A DNA stretch of 64,000 nt from Mixophyes australis (Eukaryota; Chordata; Amphibia; Anura; Limnodynastidae): the NCBI GenBank assembly GCA_036250195.1, contig JAVHZZ010000002.1, forward strand, positions 271,372,407 to 271,436,406, read 5' to 3'. The notes under the pieces are model-generated. The model had not been told where the DNA came from. It saw nothing but the letters and a program-made list of their open reading frames with translations, and made no database searches. The position numbers and the translations under genes are program-made. Below are positions 1-16,760 of the stretch, one piece after another; within the stretch, counting starts at the first letter, position 1; the number at the start of each line of letters is the position of its first letter.

Positions 1-624
1 TGTTGGGCAAACTCTGAAGTGTATGCACTCAGCCACCAGAGTAGGCAGACTTCTTTGGAGTTTACATAGTCACTCTTTCAGCAGATGGTTGACAGACAAG
101 GAGCAGATTTGGCTGTAAATACAGTAGGTGTATACACATGAATCAGCCTACATGACTCAATTGCTGGTAAAATCATTACAGATCTTATTGGGTGATATTT
201 TCTGTAGTGTGTACCCAGCTTGAGAAGGAAATGTGTAAGCTAAAAAGTGTAGAAATGCAGAAGTGTTTTAAATGTTGAAAACAAATCAGTTGTGTTTTTT
301 ATACAGGAGACAAAGTTGAACAGCTTAAAATTGTTATATAAGATTTGATGAACAGAACTCTAAAGTGCATTCAAAACAATCAATTTGAGTTGCTGGAGCA
401 AATCAGTGATGTATATTCTATAACCAGGTTTGTATTACCAATTCACACAAAAGAAACTGGCAGTGAATCAATATCTTTGTTACAGGTAGCTATGATAAAA
501 TACAAAACAATATATGCAGATAGTTATGGCAAATTTAACAGTACTGGCTGAGTAGCAAAGTCACAAGGGACTAATCAGCAGTGCTCAAATTGTGATGGTA
601 GCATCTGTTAAGTAAAGGTTTTGA
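1..624. other. Intergenic DNA downstream of RPL10A
   Basis: AT-rich sequence beyond the 3' end of the ribosomal protein gene. The open frames here are short and resemble no protein I recognise. No RNA gene, repeat array or promoter motif stands out. Confidence 0.5.
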
Positions 625-834
625 CACTAAGGGGGTATTCAATTAGGTCTCCAGTCAGCAGTAATACGCTGGGAAGACAATACATTGTACTGCAAAAACA
701 TGGATTTACACAGGCACCCCATAGGCTGTGGGAAAAAAATCCACGTTATTGCAGTAACAAATTACCATCAATACTGCGCACTTTCCACGGTAACACGCGT
801 TACCGGGAAAGCTAATTGAATATATCCCTAAGTG
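625..834. mobile_element. Palindromic MITE (TATTCAATT end type)
   Basis: About 210 bp bounded by inverted termini: the left end reads CACTAAGGGGGTATTCAATT, and the right end, reverse-complemented, reads CACTTAGGGATATATTCAATT with one extra base. TAA stands at both inner junctions, which would fit a Harbinger-type 3-bp duplication if the ends are the G/C-rich GGGG/CCC. There is no coding capacity. The ends differ from those of the GGGCCTGATTC family elsewhere in the window, so a different element probably mobilised it. Confidence 0.7.
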
Positions 835-1032
835 TTAAGTGTAAATCTATGTGCTGCCAGCACTTACACCTGCAGGCAGGGTGGTGGGGATCAACTAAGG
901 GCTTTTTTCTGCATCAGTTAATTTTAGTAGTCAGCTACTGCCCTACTTCAAATGGGTAGTAGGTGTGCCATGCCACAGGATGTAGTCTATAGCAGACTTA
1001 ATTACGAACACTACAATCATGTGTGAAAACAC

Positions 1033-1038
1033 TTTATT
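1033..1038 (-). promoter_or_regulatory. Polyadenylation signal of RPL10A
   Basis: TTTATT on the plus strand, AATAAA on the minus strand, about 12 bases after the RPL10A stop codon. The 3' UTR is therefore very short, as is usual for ribosomal protein genes. Confidence 0.85.
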
Positions 1039-1049
1039 GATATCACAAG

Positions 1050-6038
<4,989 letters not shown>

Positions 6039-6185
6039 TGTATGGCCAGTCAGCGCTCATCAAGCAGAAAGGACGAGAACTTCCGTGCATGCGCTTAAGA
6101 ATCACGAAGTCTCGCGATGCTTGTATGGCGCCATATTGGTTGTGGCAGCTTGTCCAATATGCAAATTAATGACCCAGCAGCATAT
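6039..6185 (-). promoter_or_regulatory. RPL10A promoter and 5'-TOP leader
   Basis: Read on the minus strand toward the ATG at 6038-6036, this holds an octamer-like ATTTGCAT (near 6161-6168), a CCAAT box next to ATGGCGCC, a TCGCGAGA-type motif, and then a pyrimidine-rich CCTTTCTGC about 25-35 bases before the start codon. The last fits a 5' terminal oligopyrimidine start site, which puts translation under growth control in ribosomal protein mRNAs. A GCCGCCATC (YY1-like) site lies just inside intron 1, a common placement in these genes. The exact start site is inferred. Confidence 0.7.
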
Positions 6186-6780
6186 TTCTACTCTGTGGAC
6201 GTAACTAGACAGCATTGTTTTTAAAATATATGCACTAACCGTTTTGTAGCAGTGCGGTGTTATTTTTAAGAAAAAGTCCTATCACAAAAATATAGAAATA
6301 GTCAAATACACTGGTACCTCAGTAATATTCAGTTTTGTTACTCTAAATCACTGTACCTATCTTTTTATCGCTTCACTGATTTTTTTTTCTTGCATTGTGC
6401 TGTGTTCCCCAGATCTCTCCTGCAATAAGGCAGCAGAAGATCCATCGTTTCACACAGCGAAACACACATTGATGTTTTCTGTCTGCAAATCTCCACTTTA
6501 TCAAATAAGCTAACAATGCCCCAAATAGATTAGAAATCTGATGGAAAGTATTAATAATAGCGATGAGTAGCCAATGAAAAAAAGGAAAGTCTAAATAGAC
6601 AGAGTTAGCCTTCGGGGTAGATTGAATTGAAAGTGTTACTGCTGAAAGTAACTCGATCTGTACACTTACCATTAATACGGTATGTTTAACCTGGATTTCT
6701 GCTCACGGCTCAGCCAGGGGCGGATCCAGAAGTTAATTGTACCGGGGGCGATTTAGCCCCGCCCCCTTTTTGACACTAAA
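6186..6780. other. Intergenic DNA upstream of RPL10A
   Basis: AT-rich spacer between the RPL10A promoter and the foldback at 6781. An open frame of 99 codons on the minus strand (6373-6672) has no recognisable domain and low-complexity composition. I see no gene here. Confidence 0.5.
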
Positions 6781-6943
6781 GGCTGCTGACGGCTGCACAC
6801 TATGTGCAGATCCGTTCAGCAGAGAGAGTTAGGGAGAGAGTCCTGCCCGGCTGCTCTGATTGTGTCAATCATGTTGGGCAGGACTCTCTCCCTAACGCTC
6901 TCTGCTGAACGGATCTGCACATAGTGTGCAGCCGCCGGCAGTA
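6781..6943. repeat. Foldback inverted repeat with 58-bp arms
   Basis: Arms 6791-6848 and 6876-6933 are reverse complements with one mismatch visible, separated by 27 bp. Weaker pairing extends to about 6781 and 6943. The flanks are G/C-rich (GGGGGCG / CCCCCTAG-like blocks), suggesting the core of a foldback transposon or MITE. As RNA it would form a long hairpin. No coding capacity. Confidence 0.85.
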
Positions 6944-7003
6944 AGCCCCTGCTAGGGGGAGCGATCTTGCTTCCTACTTCAAGGACAAGACTGACAAGAT
7001 TTT

Positions 7004-8184
7004 GGGCCTGATTCATTAAAGAAAGTATTCCATTTTTTTTTTTACTTACCGTATTTTTCGCTCCATAAGACGCACCTGACCATAAGACGCACTTAGTTTT
7101 TAGAGGAGGAAAACAGGAAAAAAAATATTCTGAACCAAACCATTCAACACAATGAACACAGTAAGGACATAGAATCACAATGGTAACAATCTCATAATAT
7201 GCAGTCTGCACATATAGCAGGTGATTTAGCAATAGTCCACTAAAGCAATGACTGATGCAAACAGCTGGGTCATATAAGAGGGTTGGAAAGTCCTCCACCC
7301 ATTAAGAACCCAGCGTGGTACTCTGAGATATATCCATGCATAAACGTGACAGGTTCCTCCACAGTAAGTGGGTATAATGTCAATAGATGTCCGTATCAGC
7401 GGGCAGTACAGAGTAAATAACTTCACAGATGTAAAGGAGTCTGTACACTTACAGTTGCGGAGATACTTTCTGCTAGCATGGAGTCCATTCTGATATGCGT
7501 GTGATCGGAGAGAGTGAAAATTGAGTTCCTTTTGTGCGCGCATGCGCAGAACGTTGCTGGCGTACGAGCTGATATTCTTTAGTGTGCAGTAGCGATGTGC
7601 ATAGATAGCTTTACTCACTTCACCGACTGCACTTTCATGTTTGCCCCATTCTGCCAGTCTCTGCACTGGTTCTTGCCCCGCTACCAATTTTTTCAATAAA
7701 ATTATAAAAGAGAGCAAGTCACAAAAAAAGAAAATTCAATACATTAAGTGCTTTTGTGGTGAGATATGCGATGTGCGATGAATGAATGAGTCAGATCTGC
7801 AGGCTTCCTTTTTGCAGTATTCGCTCCATAAGACGCACACACTTTTTCCCCCACTTATTTTGGGAGAAAAAGTGCGTCTTACGGAGCAAAAACTACGGTA
7901 AGTTTTCTCCTGGACAAAATCATGTTACAATGCAAGGGGTGCATATTAGTTTATTATTTTGCACATAAGGAAAATACTGGCTTTTTTTCCTAGATCAACT
8001 TAATTTCCAGTGTACAAAAAAGCTATCAAGTATATGTGTGCTACATGAAAAAGTAGCCAGTATTTTCCTTACAAAAATAATAAACTACTTTGCACCCATT
8101 GCATTGCAAAATGGTTTTGTTCAGAAAATTTAAGTAAGAAAACTTACTCATATTCTTGCCTAAGTTCCTTAATTAAGTAGGGCC
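7004..8184. mobile_element. GGGCCTGATTC-family MITE, split by a second transposon
   Basis: The left end reads GGGCCTGATTCATTAA at 7004 and the right end is a degenerate GGGCC at 8180-8184. TTT flanks both sides (7001-7003 and 8185-8187). The internal part after 7900 is the same palindromic sequence as the MITE in RPL10A intron 2, including the CATGTTACAATGCAAGGGG motif. It is interrupted at about 7047-7900 by an unrelated element, so the MITE is the older insertion. Confidence 0.8.
7047..7900. mobile_element. Non-autonomous DNA transposon (ATAAGACGCAC terminal repeats)
   Basis: Terminal repeats face inward: CCGTATTTTTCGCTCCATAA at the left, and at the right a reverse-complement match starting CCGTAGTTTTTGCTCC and sharing the AAGACGCAC motif. 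This terminus type is widespread in vertebrate genomes. Superfamily membership (hAT is one possibility) is not proven from this copy. Interior open frames on the minus strand (7226-7717, 6816-7298) look random. The target duplication is unclear because the element sits inside an A/T-rich part of a MITE. Confidence 0.65.
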
Positions 8185-8203
8185 TTTGTCTTTCCGAGCA
8201 ACA

Positions 8204-10127
8204 ACCATCTCAATTCCTTTCCTACACCCTCAGCCACCATCTATTCTTTTAAACCCACAAATGAAGAAGAATCTATTCCCTTCTTCTCCCACTCACTACC
8301 TGTCCACTCAACCCTATCCCCTCACAAATCAGTTGATTGCTGTCTCATGTGCTTATCCTATCTGTAATCACTGTCTCTTTCCACTGGTATCTGTTCATCA
8401 TTATTCAAGCGTGTGGTAATTTCTCTTATTCTGAAAAAAACTATACTTTTTTGCACAATACCACCCCATCTCCCAACTCCCATGGCTCTCCAAGCTTCTT
8501 GAGGGGTTTTCCTAAACGCACCTAACACACTTTTTTTCCTCACACAACCTTCTGAATTCTCTTCAGTCAGGTTTTTGTTTTCAAAACTCCACAGAAACTG
8601 CACTGACTAAGGTGGTCAATGATTTCATCAATGCTGAATCTAAAGGCCATAACTCACATCTAATTCTCCTGGAACTCATTTGACACTGCTAACCACTCTC
8701 TTCTCATACAAAAGCTATATTTCCTAGTTGTTCAAAACAATGTTCTATTCTGGTTCTCATTCTACTTATCAAATTGCCCCTTCAGTGTTTCTTTGGATCC
8801 ATCTCCTCTCTGATTCATTTTTCAGTTGGAGTACTACAAGGATTGGTGCTAGGCCCTCTTCTCTTCCCTATTTATGCCCCTTCTCTTGGAAAATGAATAA
8901 CTAATAAGTTCCTTTCGACTTCAGTAACTTCTTTATGTGGATGATAACCAAATCTATCTACCTTCCCCTGCTGGATTTCTCACTATGTGTGTTGGCCAGC
9001 ATTAATGAATCTCTGCCATTTCATCTTGGATGTTTTCTCACCACCTCAAACTTAATCTTTTAAAAAACGTGCTGCTAATATTTCTCCTATTTAACAGAAG
9101 CCGACTACTTGATTTTTCTTTATCTGTGGGCAACACGAAAATAAACCCTACCCTTAAATCTTGCTGCCCGCTGGCTGTTATCCTTAACTCAGAACTGTCT
9201 CTTGTTCCTCACATCAAGGCTGTTTCCAAATTCTGTTATACACATATAAGAAACATTTACAGAATATGCAAATATCTTACACAAGATATTTTTGCACTCA
9301 TAATATTGAAATTCCTTTATTACCAGTCTTCTCCTAACCAGACTTTCACTCCAACAATCTATTTTGTACACAACGGTTAGACTAATATGCCTTGCAAAAC
9401 TTTATTTACTTTTATTCGCCTCTGTCAGTCTTAACAATCTGTAGTCTGTAATTTACCAAATCAAATATAAAATAAACTTCTAACATACAAAGCCATTAAC
9501 AAAAATGCACCAACATACATCTCTTCCCTTGTCTCAAAATATCTCACAACTCGACCCTTCACCACTTTCCACACTCATTAACAGTTGCCACTCCCAATTA
9601 TAGGACTTTTTTTGGCCTGCACCCACTCTGTGGCATATTCTGTGCCATATGATGATATAACAAGACGTTTCCTTTGCTTCCAAACCTTTAAATGTTCCCT
9701 GAAACCTTACCTCGTTAGGTAACCTCGTTAGATAACAAATTCCTGAGCATCTTCTTAGCCTCCCTAAACTTTTCTTTCCGATTACCACCACACTACACAG
9801 TTCACATAAACTTACATTTATTCTCTTTGTATATTCATAAATCCTCTGACCCCTGATTGGTTCACATAGCCCCACTAAGCACTTTTTCCTATTGCTATCT
9901 GGTGGCATCAATACGAAATAAGTGGCATTTAACCTCATAAATCCAATTGCTATTTCCCCATAGATTGCAAGCTTGCGTGCAGGGCCCCCTTACAGCTTTG
10001 TCTGTCTATTAATACTCAGTATTAACAGACAGACAAATACATGTTTTATTACTGTGTTACTCCTTGTTTGTAAAGCCCTACAGTGTATCCGAGAATAATG
10101 TAAATAAATGGTAATAATAATATTTTT
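8204..10127 (+). pseudogene. Decayed L2-like LINE (reverse transcriptase fragment and 3' end)
   Basis: Conceptual translation across frames shows a degraded non-LTR reverse transcriptase. A TYR-VAL-ASP-ASP catalytic box lies at 8934-8945, followed by NQIYL-like sequence. Downstream come SHHLKLNL (near 9036) and a thumb-like segment around 9180-9290 containing ELSLVPHIKAVSKFCYTHIR. The 3' end near 10060-10127 (AAGCCCTACAGTG..., AAATGGTAATAATAAT) has the short-repeat tail usual for this class. Many frameshifts and stops show it is long dead. The clade assignment (L2 group) is from general resemblance. Confidence 0.7.
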
Positions 10128-10977
10128 TTGTACTTTGCAGTCGAATTACTATTGACGATAAGTTGTCTGTCCCTGTATGTTTATTTAATACCTTATTAGT
10201 AAACATCAGGGACTTTTTTTTTCACAGGGAACATTCTGTTGTTCACAGGCTAATAATATGGAGCAATTTGCACTTGTTACAGTAGCCTCTTTACTAGAAC
10301 TACAAATGCCAACATGTATTTGGACACTCTCGGAAAATTTGTGCTGCCACAGTGGTTATCATCTGTAGCATCTGATATGAACAAACACGAGGAGGATTTA
10401 CAATCCAAAATAAAGCTATTTCTGGTCGTTTCTAGTAGTGTACAAGACTGGAGTCTGTGTCTGTTATCTGATGGACTTACTCTACCTCCTTGCTCCATCA
10501 CACTTTATAGGAGTTTCACTAGCTGTCAGCAACAAGTTATCACTGACTACTTCTGCTGGCATCACTTGACCAAACCAGCCACTCACCAACTGTGACCATC
10601 AATGACACACTAGCGTGGTTTTCAATTGTAAATAAACATGCACCTAGCTCTTTCACCTGCACCTGGAACAGAGTCCGTTTATTTTATAATATGTAGGTGC
10701 TACAGCCCTTTATAGTGGTTAGTCTCACTGAATCTTTCCTGACTGCTTAGTGTGGATCAGGACTGTTGGGTAATTGGTAGGCTGCTAATGCCTTTCTCAA
10801 TGTAGCACTGACTGGGGTATGGATTACATTGTGCACTATAATCTTTTGGTCACAACAGCACAACAGGGACAGGCATCTCACAGTAACAAGCAACATCTTA
10901 GCAGTAATGATGTTTATTGGCTCATATAGCTTTAAGTGAATTCACAACACTTGAAGGTAGTAATGTTAACAGCATTA
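10128..10977. other. Unassigned DNA left of the G1 gypsy element
   Basis: No recognisable gene. It contains AATAAA-like motifs and a short open frame on each strand without domain signals. The sequence up to CATGG at 10978-10982 is the left target flank of the gypsy insertion. Confidence 0.45.
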
Positions 10978-10982
10978 CATGG

Positions 10983-11703
10983 TGTCACGAAAACCGGATT
11001 CTGGAAATGATTCTGATGCTGCTAGAATGACAGCTTACCCCCAGAGAGGTGCAGAGTCTAATGGTGGAGAGGTGTTCACCAGGGATTCCCGCAATGGAAT
11101 ATGGTCTTGGCTGCTCTCCATCGCAGGTCGCAATCCTCTAGGGGGCGCAGAGCAGCGAATGTGCAGAACCACCAAGTAGTTGTTTAGCCAGAACAATAGT
11201 AGAGGTGAAGAGATGCACGGGAGAGTGCTGGAGCACTGAGGTCCACACAGGTGTATAACTCTGGAACAGAACCGATGATGAGCGATGCTCTGCGGTGAAT
11301 CTACAGGTCTTGATTGTGAGGGAAGCTGAACCAATATGGCGGGGAAGCGATGAGCTGCAGACAACAATAGCACTGAGATTCACACAGGTGTTAGAATGCT
11401 GAAACAGGACCAATGTCAGGAACTACAAGAGTCGGATGGAATGCTTCCTATCAGGTAGTGAGACCCGATGATCTGACACCCATTAAAGGGAGGAGGGCCC
11501 TTATAAAAGGAACTGGCTACAGATGATCTAATCACTGTGGAGCAGAGGTTTAGAAGGTTCCCAAGGAAACGCATCCGCATACCACTAGGCAAGATGGCGT
11601 CCGAAGATAGAGGGACGCCCAGCTGAACAGCAGATAGTGGTAACCAAGGGAAACCAAAGCACACAGTGAACCACACGGAGTAAAACTGGTGAGATGCGTG
11701 ATA
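10983..11703 (-). repeat. 3' LTR of G1
   Basis: 721 bp beginning TGTCACG and ending GTGATA on the plus strand, preceded by target copy CATGG. It matches the right-hand LTR at 50696-52125 over its start (about 10983-11590) and end (about 11590-11703), but lacks the duplicated block present there. The polypurine tract of the element (minus strand: run of A then GGGGGG) abuts it at 11704-11727. Confidence 0.9.
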
Positions 11704-11737
11704 GTATCCCCCCTAAAAAAAGGCTGGTACTGAACAC

Positions 11738-14361
11738 CTAAGCTTTTGCTTTCCTGGGATTTTTCTTATGAAATTTTTTCATCAAAGCTAGAGCATGAAC
11801 ATCGGAGGCATCGATCCAAGAACGCTCCTCAGGGCCATATCCCTTCCAGTCAACTAGATCTTTTATTTTGCCTCGTGAGATCTTAGAATCTAATATCTGT
11901 GAAATCTCAAATTCATCTGAATGCTGCACCATCGGGGGAGCCAAAGTTGACGGATTAGAGGAAAACTGATTAATAATAAGAGGTTTAATGCAAGACACAT
12001 GGAACAAATTGGCAATCCGTAGTGAATCTGATAATTACAGCTTGACTGGCACAGGATTAATCACTCGGAGGATCTTATAAAAACCGATATAACGGGCTGC
12101 AAATTTTATAAATGGGACTCGAAGACTTTTTTTTTGGTTGATAACCAAACTTTGTCTCCCACTTTCAGGGGAGGTACGTATTAAAGTAATTCTATCATTT
12201 TCAAATAAGCATTGCATAGGCGATTGTATTGTGTTTCTAACGCACAAAGTGATTTATTTTAGCAGATGTAAAAAGTTAACAGTTCAATACATGATTATAA
12301 TATAATACAGTACAGTACAGCCAATACCAAAAGATACATACATACCGCTGCGCTACCACGGGCACAAGTGGCAAGTAGTTCACCCTTAATTACTGTGATC
12401 AGAGTAGACTGAAAACCGGGAGCGCAGCTATGATCATATATACATTCAGTGTTGCAGAGAGAACAATGCAGATGACGTGGCTTGCTTCTATAGGTCCAGA
12501 CTTCGGGTGGGTCCAGGGTAAACAGAACATAGGCTAGGTCAAAAAACACCCTCAAAGGCTGAGGTCAACATTCCAGAGGATTCTCCCACTCAGAAACCAG
12601 TTACAACTATTCCATTAGCATTTTACTGTCTGATATCAATCTGACAAGATATTGCCTAACATCAATAACTAGAGTATGCAATATGCGATCTCTTCCGCGA
12701 TGGAACCAGACAGCTGCTGATGAATAGGGGATTAGAATGATATCAGACATGACACACTTCATATAACCTAAACCTTAAATAACACTGAAGAGTACATATA
12801 ATCATAATATATAAACTAATAATAAACTAAATACTATCTGCTCATAAATTACTGTGTAACAGAACCAATATGAATATGAATTATATAAATAACTAAATGT
12901 TGTAATGCGAGTGTGTACGTGCGTATTTTACCTTGCGATCGCCGTATGCCACTTGTAGCAATTGACCAATAAAACAATATTAACCAATATACTTTCGTTC
13001 ATCCAATTATACGACTTCGACATACGGCTTGGCGTCTTCTATCTGCAAACCGTTTATATCGATGAGATGCCTTTCTAAGACATTTGAGAGTCTGATCATA
13101 TATGGACAAGAAGTCTTGGTGGAGTTCGTTGGCAGCTGGAACTTTAGTTGGAGAAACGGTCTTGAAACAGGGTAGATTAGGATGTAACCCATACACAATA
13201 GAAAATGGGGTGGATAAAGTGGATTCATGATAAAGATTGTTATGGGCAAACTCGGCCCATGGTAGAGGTCCATCCAATTGTCTTGTGAAGCAGATGAGTA
13301 TAACAGAATAAAAGTCTCTAGATCCTGATTTACCCTCTCGGTTTGACCGTTGGACTGAGGATGATAGGCTGAGGAAACGTTTAACTGAATATACAACAGT
13401 TTACACAATTATCTCCAGAATTTCGCTCTTAATTGAACTCCTCGATCAGAGACAATCTCGAGAGGGCATACATGCAGGCGGAATATCTCTTTGATAAATA
13501 ATTGAGCAAGCAGTGGAGTTGAAGGCAGACCAGTCAGCGGAATGAAATGTGCCATTTTCGAAAAGCGGTCAACAACCACCCATACAGTATTTCATTTCTT
13601 GCATGGTGGAAGGTTTGTTAAGAAATCCATGGAGATATGTGTCCAAGGTTTGGAAGGAATTGGAAGCGGCACCAGGGGACCAACTGGAGACTGACGAGGA
13701 GTTTTATGTTGTGCACAGACTTGACAGGCTGCCACGAATTTTTTAACATCTGCTCTAAGAGTAGACCACCAATAGTTTCGGGAAACTATTGCAAAGACTT
13801 TGGCTGTGGCAGCGTGACCTATAAACTGGGAAAAATGATACCAGCGTAGAAGTTTTTTGCGCTGGTTAGGAGGTACAAAACTTTTCCCCGGAGGAGGTGT
13901 CGGGGGAGGAGATACTGATGTATTTTGCAAAAATTTTGGTTCCAAGATGGGACGATTAGTGATATTGGACAGTTCTGGTTCACATTATAAAGCTCTGGAC
14001 AATGCATCTGCCTTCTTATTTTTTGATCCTGGCCGAAATGTATCATGCAAGTTAAAACGTGAAAGAAGAGAGACCAATGGGCCTCTCTGGGATTCATACA
14101 TTGAGCTGTCTGAAGGTAAAGTATATTTTTGTGGTCAGCAGAAATCGTCACAGGGAACAATGCTTCTTCCAACAGATATCTCCATTCTGTCAAAGCCAAC
14201 TTCATAGCTAAAAGTTCCTTCTTCTCAATTGAATAATTCTTCTTGGCCGGTAGAATTTTAAGAAGGCACATGGGTGAAATTGTTTCTCTGGAGGAAACCT
14301 CTGGGATAATACTGTGCCGACTCCAACTGCTGAAGCATCCACTTCAACAAAGAATGGTAAC
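11738..14361 (-). pseudogene. G1 pol 3' half: RNase H, integrase, chromodomain
   Basis: Reading down the minus strand: RNase H with [19 protein letters not shown] (near 14361-14290) and DHKN; the H2C2 zinc module with CQVCAQHKTPR (near 13690); the integrase core with ISMDFLTNLP, VSDRGVQ and NGQTERVNQ (the D, D and E positions); and a chromodomain with FEISQILDSKISRG and DWKGYGPEERSWI ending at 11738. Several frameshifts and stops interrupt it, for example a stop just after MDFLTNLPPCKK and another after the second catalytic Asp. An 844-bp foreign insertion splits the integrase C-terminal part at 12179-13022. The upstream half of RNase H lies on the far side of E1, at 36152 onward. Confidence 0.88.
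12179..13022 (-). mobile_element. 844-bp insertion in G1 integrase, solo-LTR-like
   Basis: The integrase reading is interrupted here and resumes on the other side. TACG flanks both edges (12175-12178 and 13023-13026), a 4-bp target duplication. On the minus strand the insert starts TGTCGAAG, ends TTAATA, and contains an AATAAA signal toward its 3' side, as a solo LTR would. The 3' end lacks the usual CA, so an LTR origin is only probable. No coding frame inside is convincing. Confidence 0.6.
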
Positions 14362-14364
14362 AAA

Positions 14365-14920
14365 GGGCCCGATTCATCAAGGTACGCAAACGCATACCCA
14401 TCTGCTAATTTATTCTGCGCATGTGCGAAACGAGACTTGAGATGCGGAAAATTACACTTGAGAGGCGCAAAAAGAACACTTGCGCTACGCAATCACGGCA
14501 GGTACTACTCGCAAAGTCAACGCAATCCAAAAGTCCAACGCAAATAGATTTGAGATGGCTGCTGACCACTTGAGAACAAAGGGGTGGGAATGGGCGGAGA
14601 GTAGGCGCGGACTGGGCGGAGATGAGACACCATTTGAGTAAAGTAGGCGTTATGCATTTTCACTTGAGAACAGTAGGCGTTCCCTCTTTCCAGTTGAGTG
14701 AAACTGACGTCACTCCTGTATCAAATCTTTCACAAAAGTTAATAACGGCCAGGGTCATGTTTAAATTCAAAATACCTAGCGCAAACAACTGTTAAAAGCC
14801 TTTAGAAGCATACTCTGCGTATGAAAAATTAAAAAAAAAATGCTAAACAAACACACATATTAATATTTGTTTTTTTATTAAAAAAATAAATAAATAAATA
14901 AAAAAATTATTGTAATATAG
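14365..14920. repeat. E1 left terminal and subterminal region
   Basis: The terminal inverted repeat is followed by short subterminal repeats (GATGCG, ACTTGAG, CGCAA-type words) and a block with GGGCGGAGATGAGA and GTAGGCGTT motifs. The block at about 14545-14800 reappears as its reverse complement at 63735-64000, the matching end region of E2. Such repeated subterminal words are likely binding sites for the transposase or its Myb partner. An A/T microsatellite (AAAT units) sits at 14870-14905. Confidence 0.8.
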
Positions 14921-15039
14921 TGCACTATGCTGCTTGCTGCCTCTTCAGTAAAGAGGCCTGGCTTTTATGGGCCTCTACACTGCAGTTTGGTATGCTAGGC
15001 AGATATATTTTCTATTATCACTCCCTATCCATTGTGGCT

Positions 15040-15838
15040 TCCAAAATGGAGTGCACACACACTCCATTTCCCATTCATGATAGTTTCCAAAATGGAGTGC
15101 ACACTCCATTCCCCATTCATGACAGTTTCCAAAATGGAGTGCACACTCCATTCCCCATTCATGACAGTTTCCAAAATGGAGTGCACACTCCATTCCCAAT
15201 TCATGACAGTTTCCAAAATGGAGTGCACACTCCATTCCCCATTCATGACAGTTTCCAAAATGGAGTGCACACTCCATTCCCCATTCATGACAGTTTCCAA
15301 AATGGAGTGCACACTCCATTCCCAATTCATGACAGTTTCCAAAATGGAGTGCACACTCCATTCCCCATTCATGACAGTTTTCGGAATGGAGTGCACACTC
15401 CATTCCACATTCATGACAGTTTCCAAAATGGAGTGCACACTCCATTCCCCATTCATGACAGTTTCCAAAATGGAGTGCACACTCCATTCCCCATTCATGA
15501 CAGTTTCCAAAATGGAGTGCACACTCCATTCCCCATTCATGACAGTTTCCGGAATGGAGTGCACACTCCATTCCACATTCATGACAGTTTCCAAAATGGA
15601 GTGCACACTCCATTCCCCATTCATGACAGTTTCCAAAATGGAGTGCACACTCCATTCCCCATTCATGACAGTTTCCGGAATGGAGTGCACACTCCATTCC
15701 CCATTCATGACAGTTTCCGGAATGGAGTGCATACTCCATTCCCCATTCATGACAGTTTCCAAAATGGAGTGCACACTCCATTCCCGTTTCATGACAGTTT
15801 CCGGAATGGAGTGCACACTCCATTCCACATTCATGATG
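15040..15838. repeat. 42-bp minisatellite, about 19 copies, in E1
   Basis: Unit of 42 bp containing AATGGAGTGCACACTCCATT, a near-palindrome, followed by CC(C/A)CATTCATGACAGTTTCC. Copies differ at a few positions (AAAATGG versus GGAATGG, CCCCATT versus CCACATT). The period is a multiple of three, so several frames on both strands stay open for about 280-320 codons. These are not proteins. A related 41-bp array lies at the equivalent place in E2 (63056-63330). Confidence 0.95.
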
Positions 15839-16194
15839 GCTGCTGGAATCAAGTGCACAGTGCATGGCTAATTTTATAAATTGTGTTAAAGTGTTGGCCA
15901 AACATTCGGCTTAATCATAAATAATGATTACAAATCTCGTTTGATTCTCATCAACTAACAATTATTATTAGTCTCAATATGCAACATGCATGATTTGACA
16001 CTTGTTGATGGTGGCTTTTCAATCTAATAAAAGAAAAATACACATATAATAACTGTACACTTTTTTAAGGAATTTACACGCATTTTAGTAGCTATTGTAA
16101 ACGAAGTGTTTGATTACCACAGGGTAAGTTTGGAAAGCAACACAAATATTGTAAGAATATTAAGGATCCCTAAGACACAAGTGAATTAGTGAAG

Positions 16195-16262
16195 TCTTGA
16201 ACACACGTTTGCAAGCTTCAAAGGTGCCTTGCCTATCTGCTACGCCACTGTACAAGTGGTGA
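16195..16262 (-). other. tRNA-like module d1 (E1)
   Basis: On the minus strand CAGTGGCGTAGCAGATAGG (A-box-like) is followed about 35 bases later by GTGTTCAAGAC (B-box-like). The E2 counterpart at 62663-62733 has a better B box. Probably a decayed tRNA-derived sequence. Confidence 0.45.
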
Positions 16263-16687
16263 CGAAAACAGAATAAAATAACAATGAAAGATGAGCACCA
16301 ACGTATATAATAAGTTGGTGTCCCTAAAAGATGTAGAAAACGCCAAATATTTTCACATATTATACACTGTAAGAATTGGTATATGGTGAGTAAAAATGTA
16401 TGCATATTGAAATATATCCATGTTCATTAATACAAATCAAAAGTATATTAATATTGCTACCATTTTTGTGTTCTCTTTTTCTACTTCTGAGAGTATAGAT
16501 TGACTATGTCTTTGCAATAAAGTCTTTTGCTACAACTCCTTTGATGTGTTGTAAGTGATCACAATGTTCAACATGACATATAGGCAGATTAAACACCAAA
16601 CCATACACAAAAGCACTCTTACATAAGTCACAGAGTGCAATAAATGCACTCAAACATTTAAATAAACAAAGGTAAGCCACATACACG

Positions 16688-16760
16688 CATGAATCGTTGG
16701 TCAAACTCATTACCTTATTATTGCAAGGTTAGTTCTTTATCCACTAAGGTATACTTCAGA
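16688..16760 (-). other. tRNA-like module e1 (E1)
   Basis: On the minus strand, ACCTTAGTGGATAAAG at A-box position and GAGTTTGACCAACG at B-box position. Counterpart in E2 at 62139-62206. Confidence 0.4.

Noticed and set aside
7226..7717. 163-codon minus-strand frame
   Set aside because: It lies inside a non-autonomous DNA transposon, has no recognisable domain, and its composition looks random.
15040..15838. CRISPR-like array
   Set aside because: The repeats are contiguous with no unique spacers, in a vertebrate transposon. It is a minisatellite.
14920..15901. Four overlapping open frames of 277-319 codons on both strands
   Set aside because: All are translations of the 42-bp minisatellite; the period is a multiple of three so frames stay open. 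No start context, domain or splice structure supports a protein.
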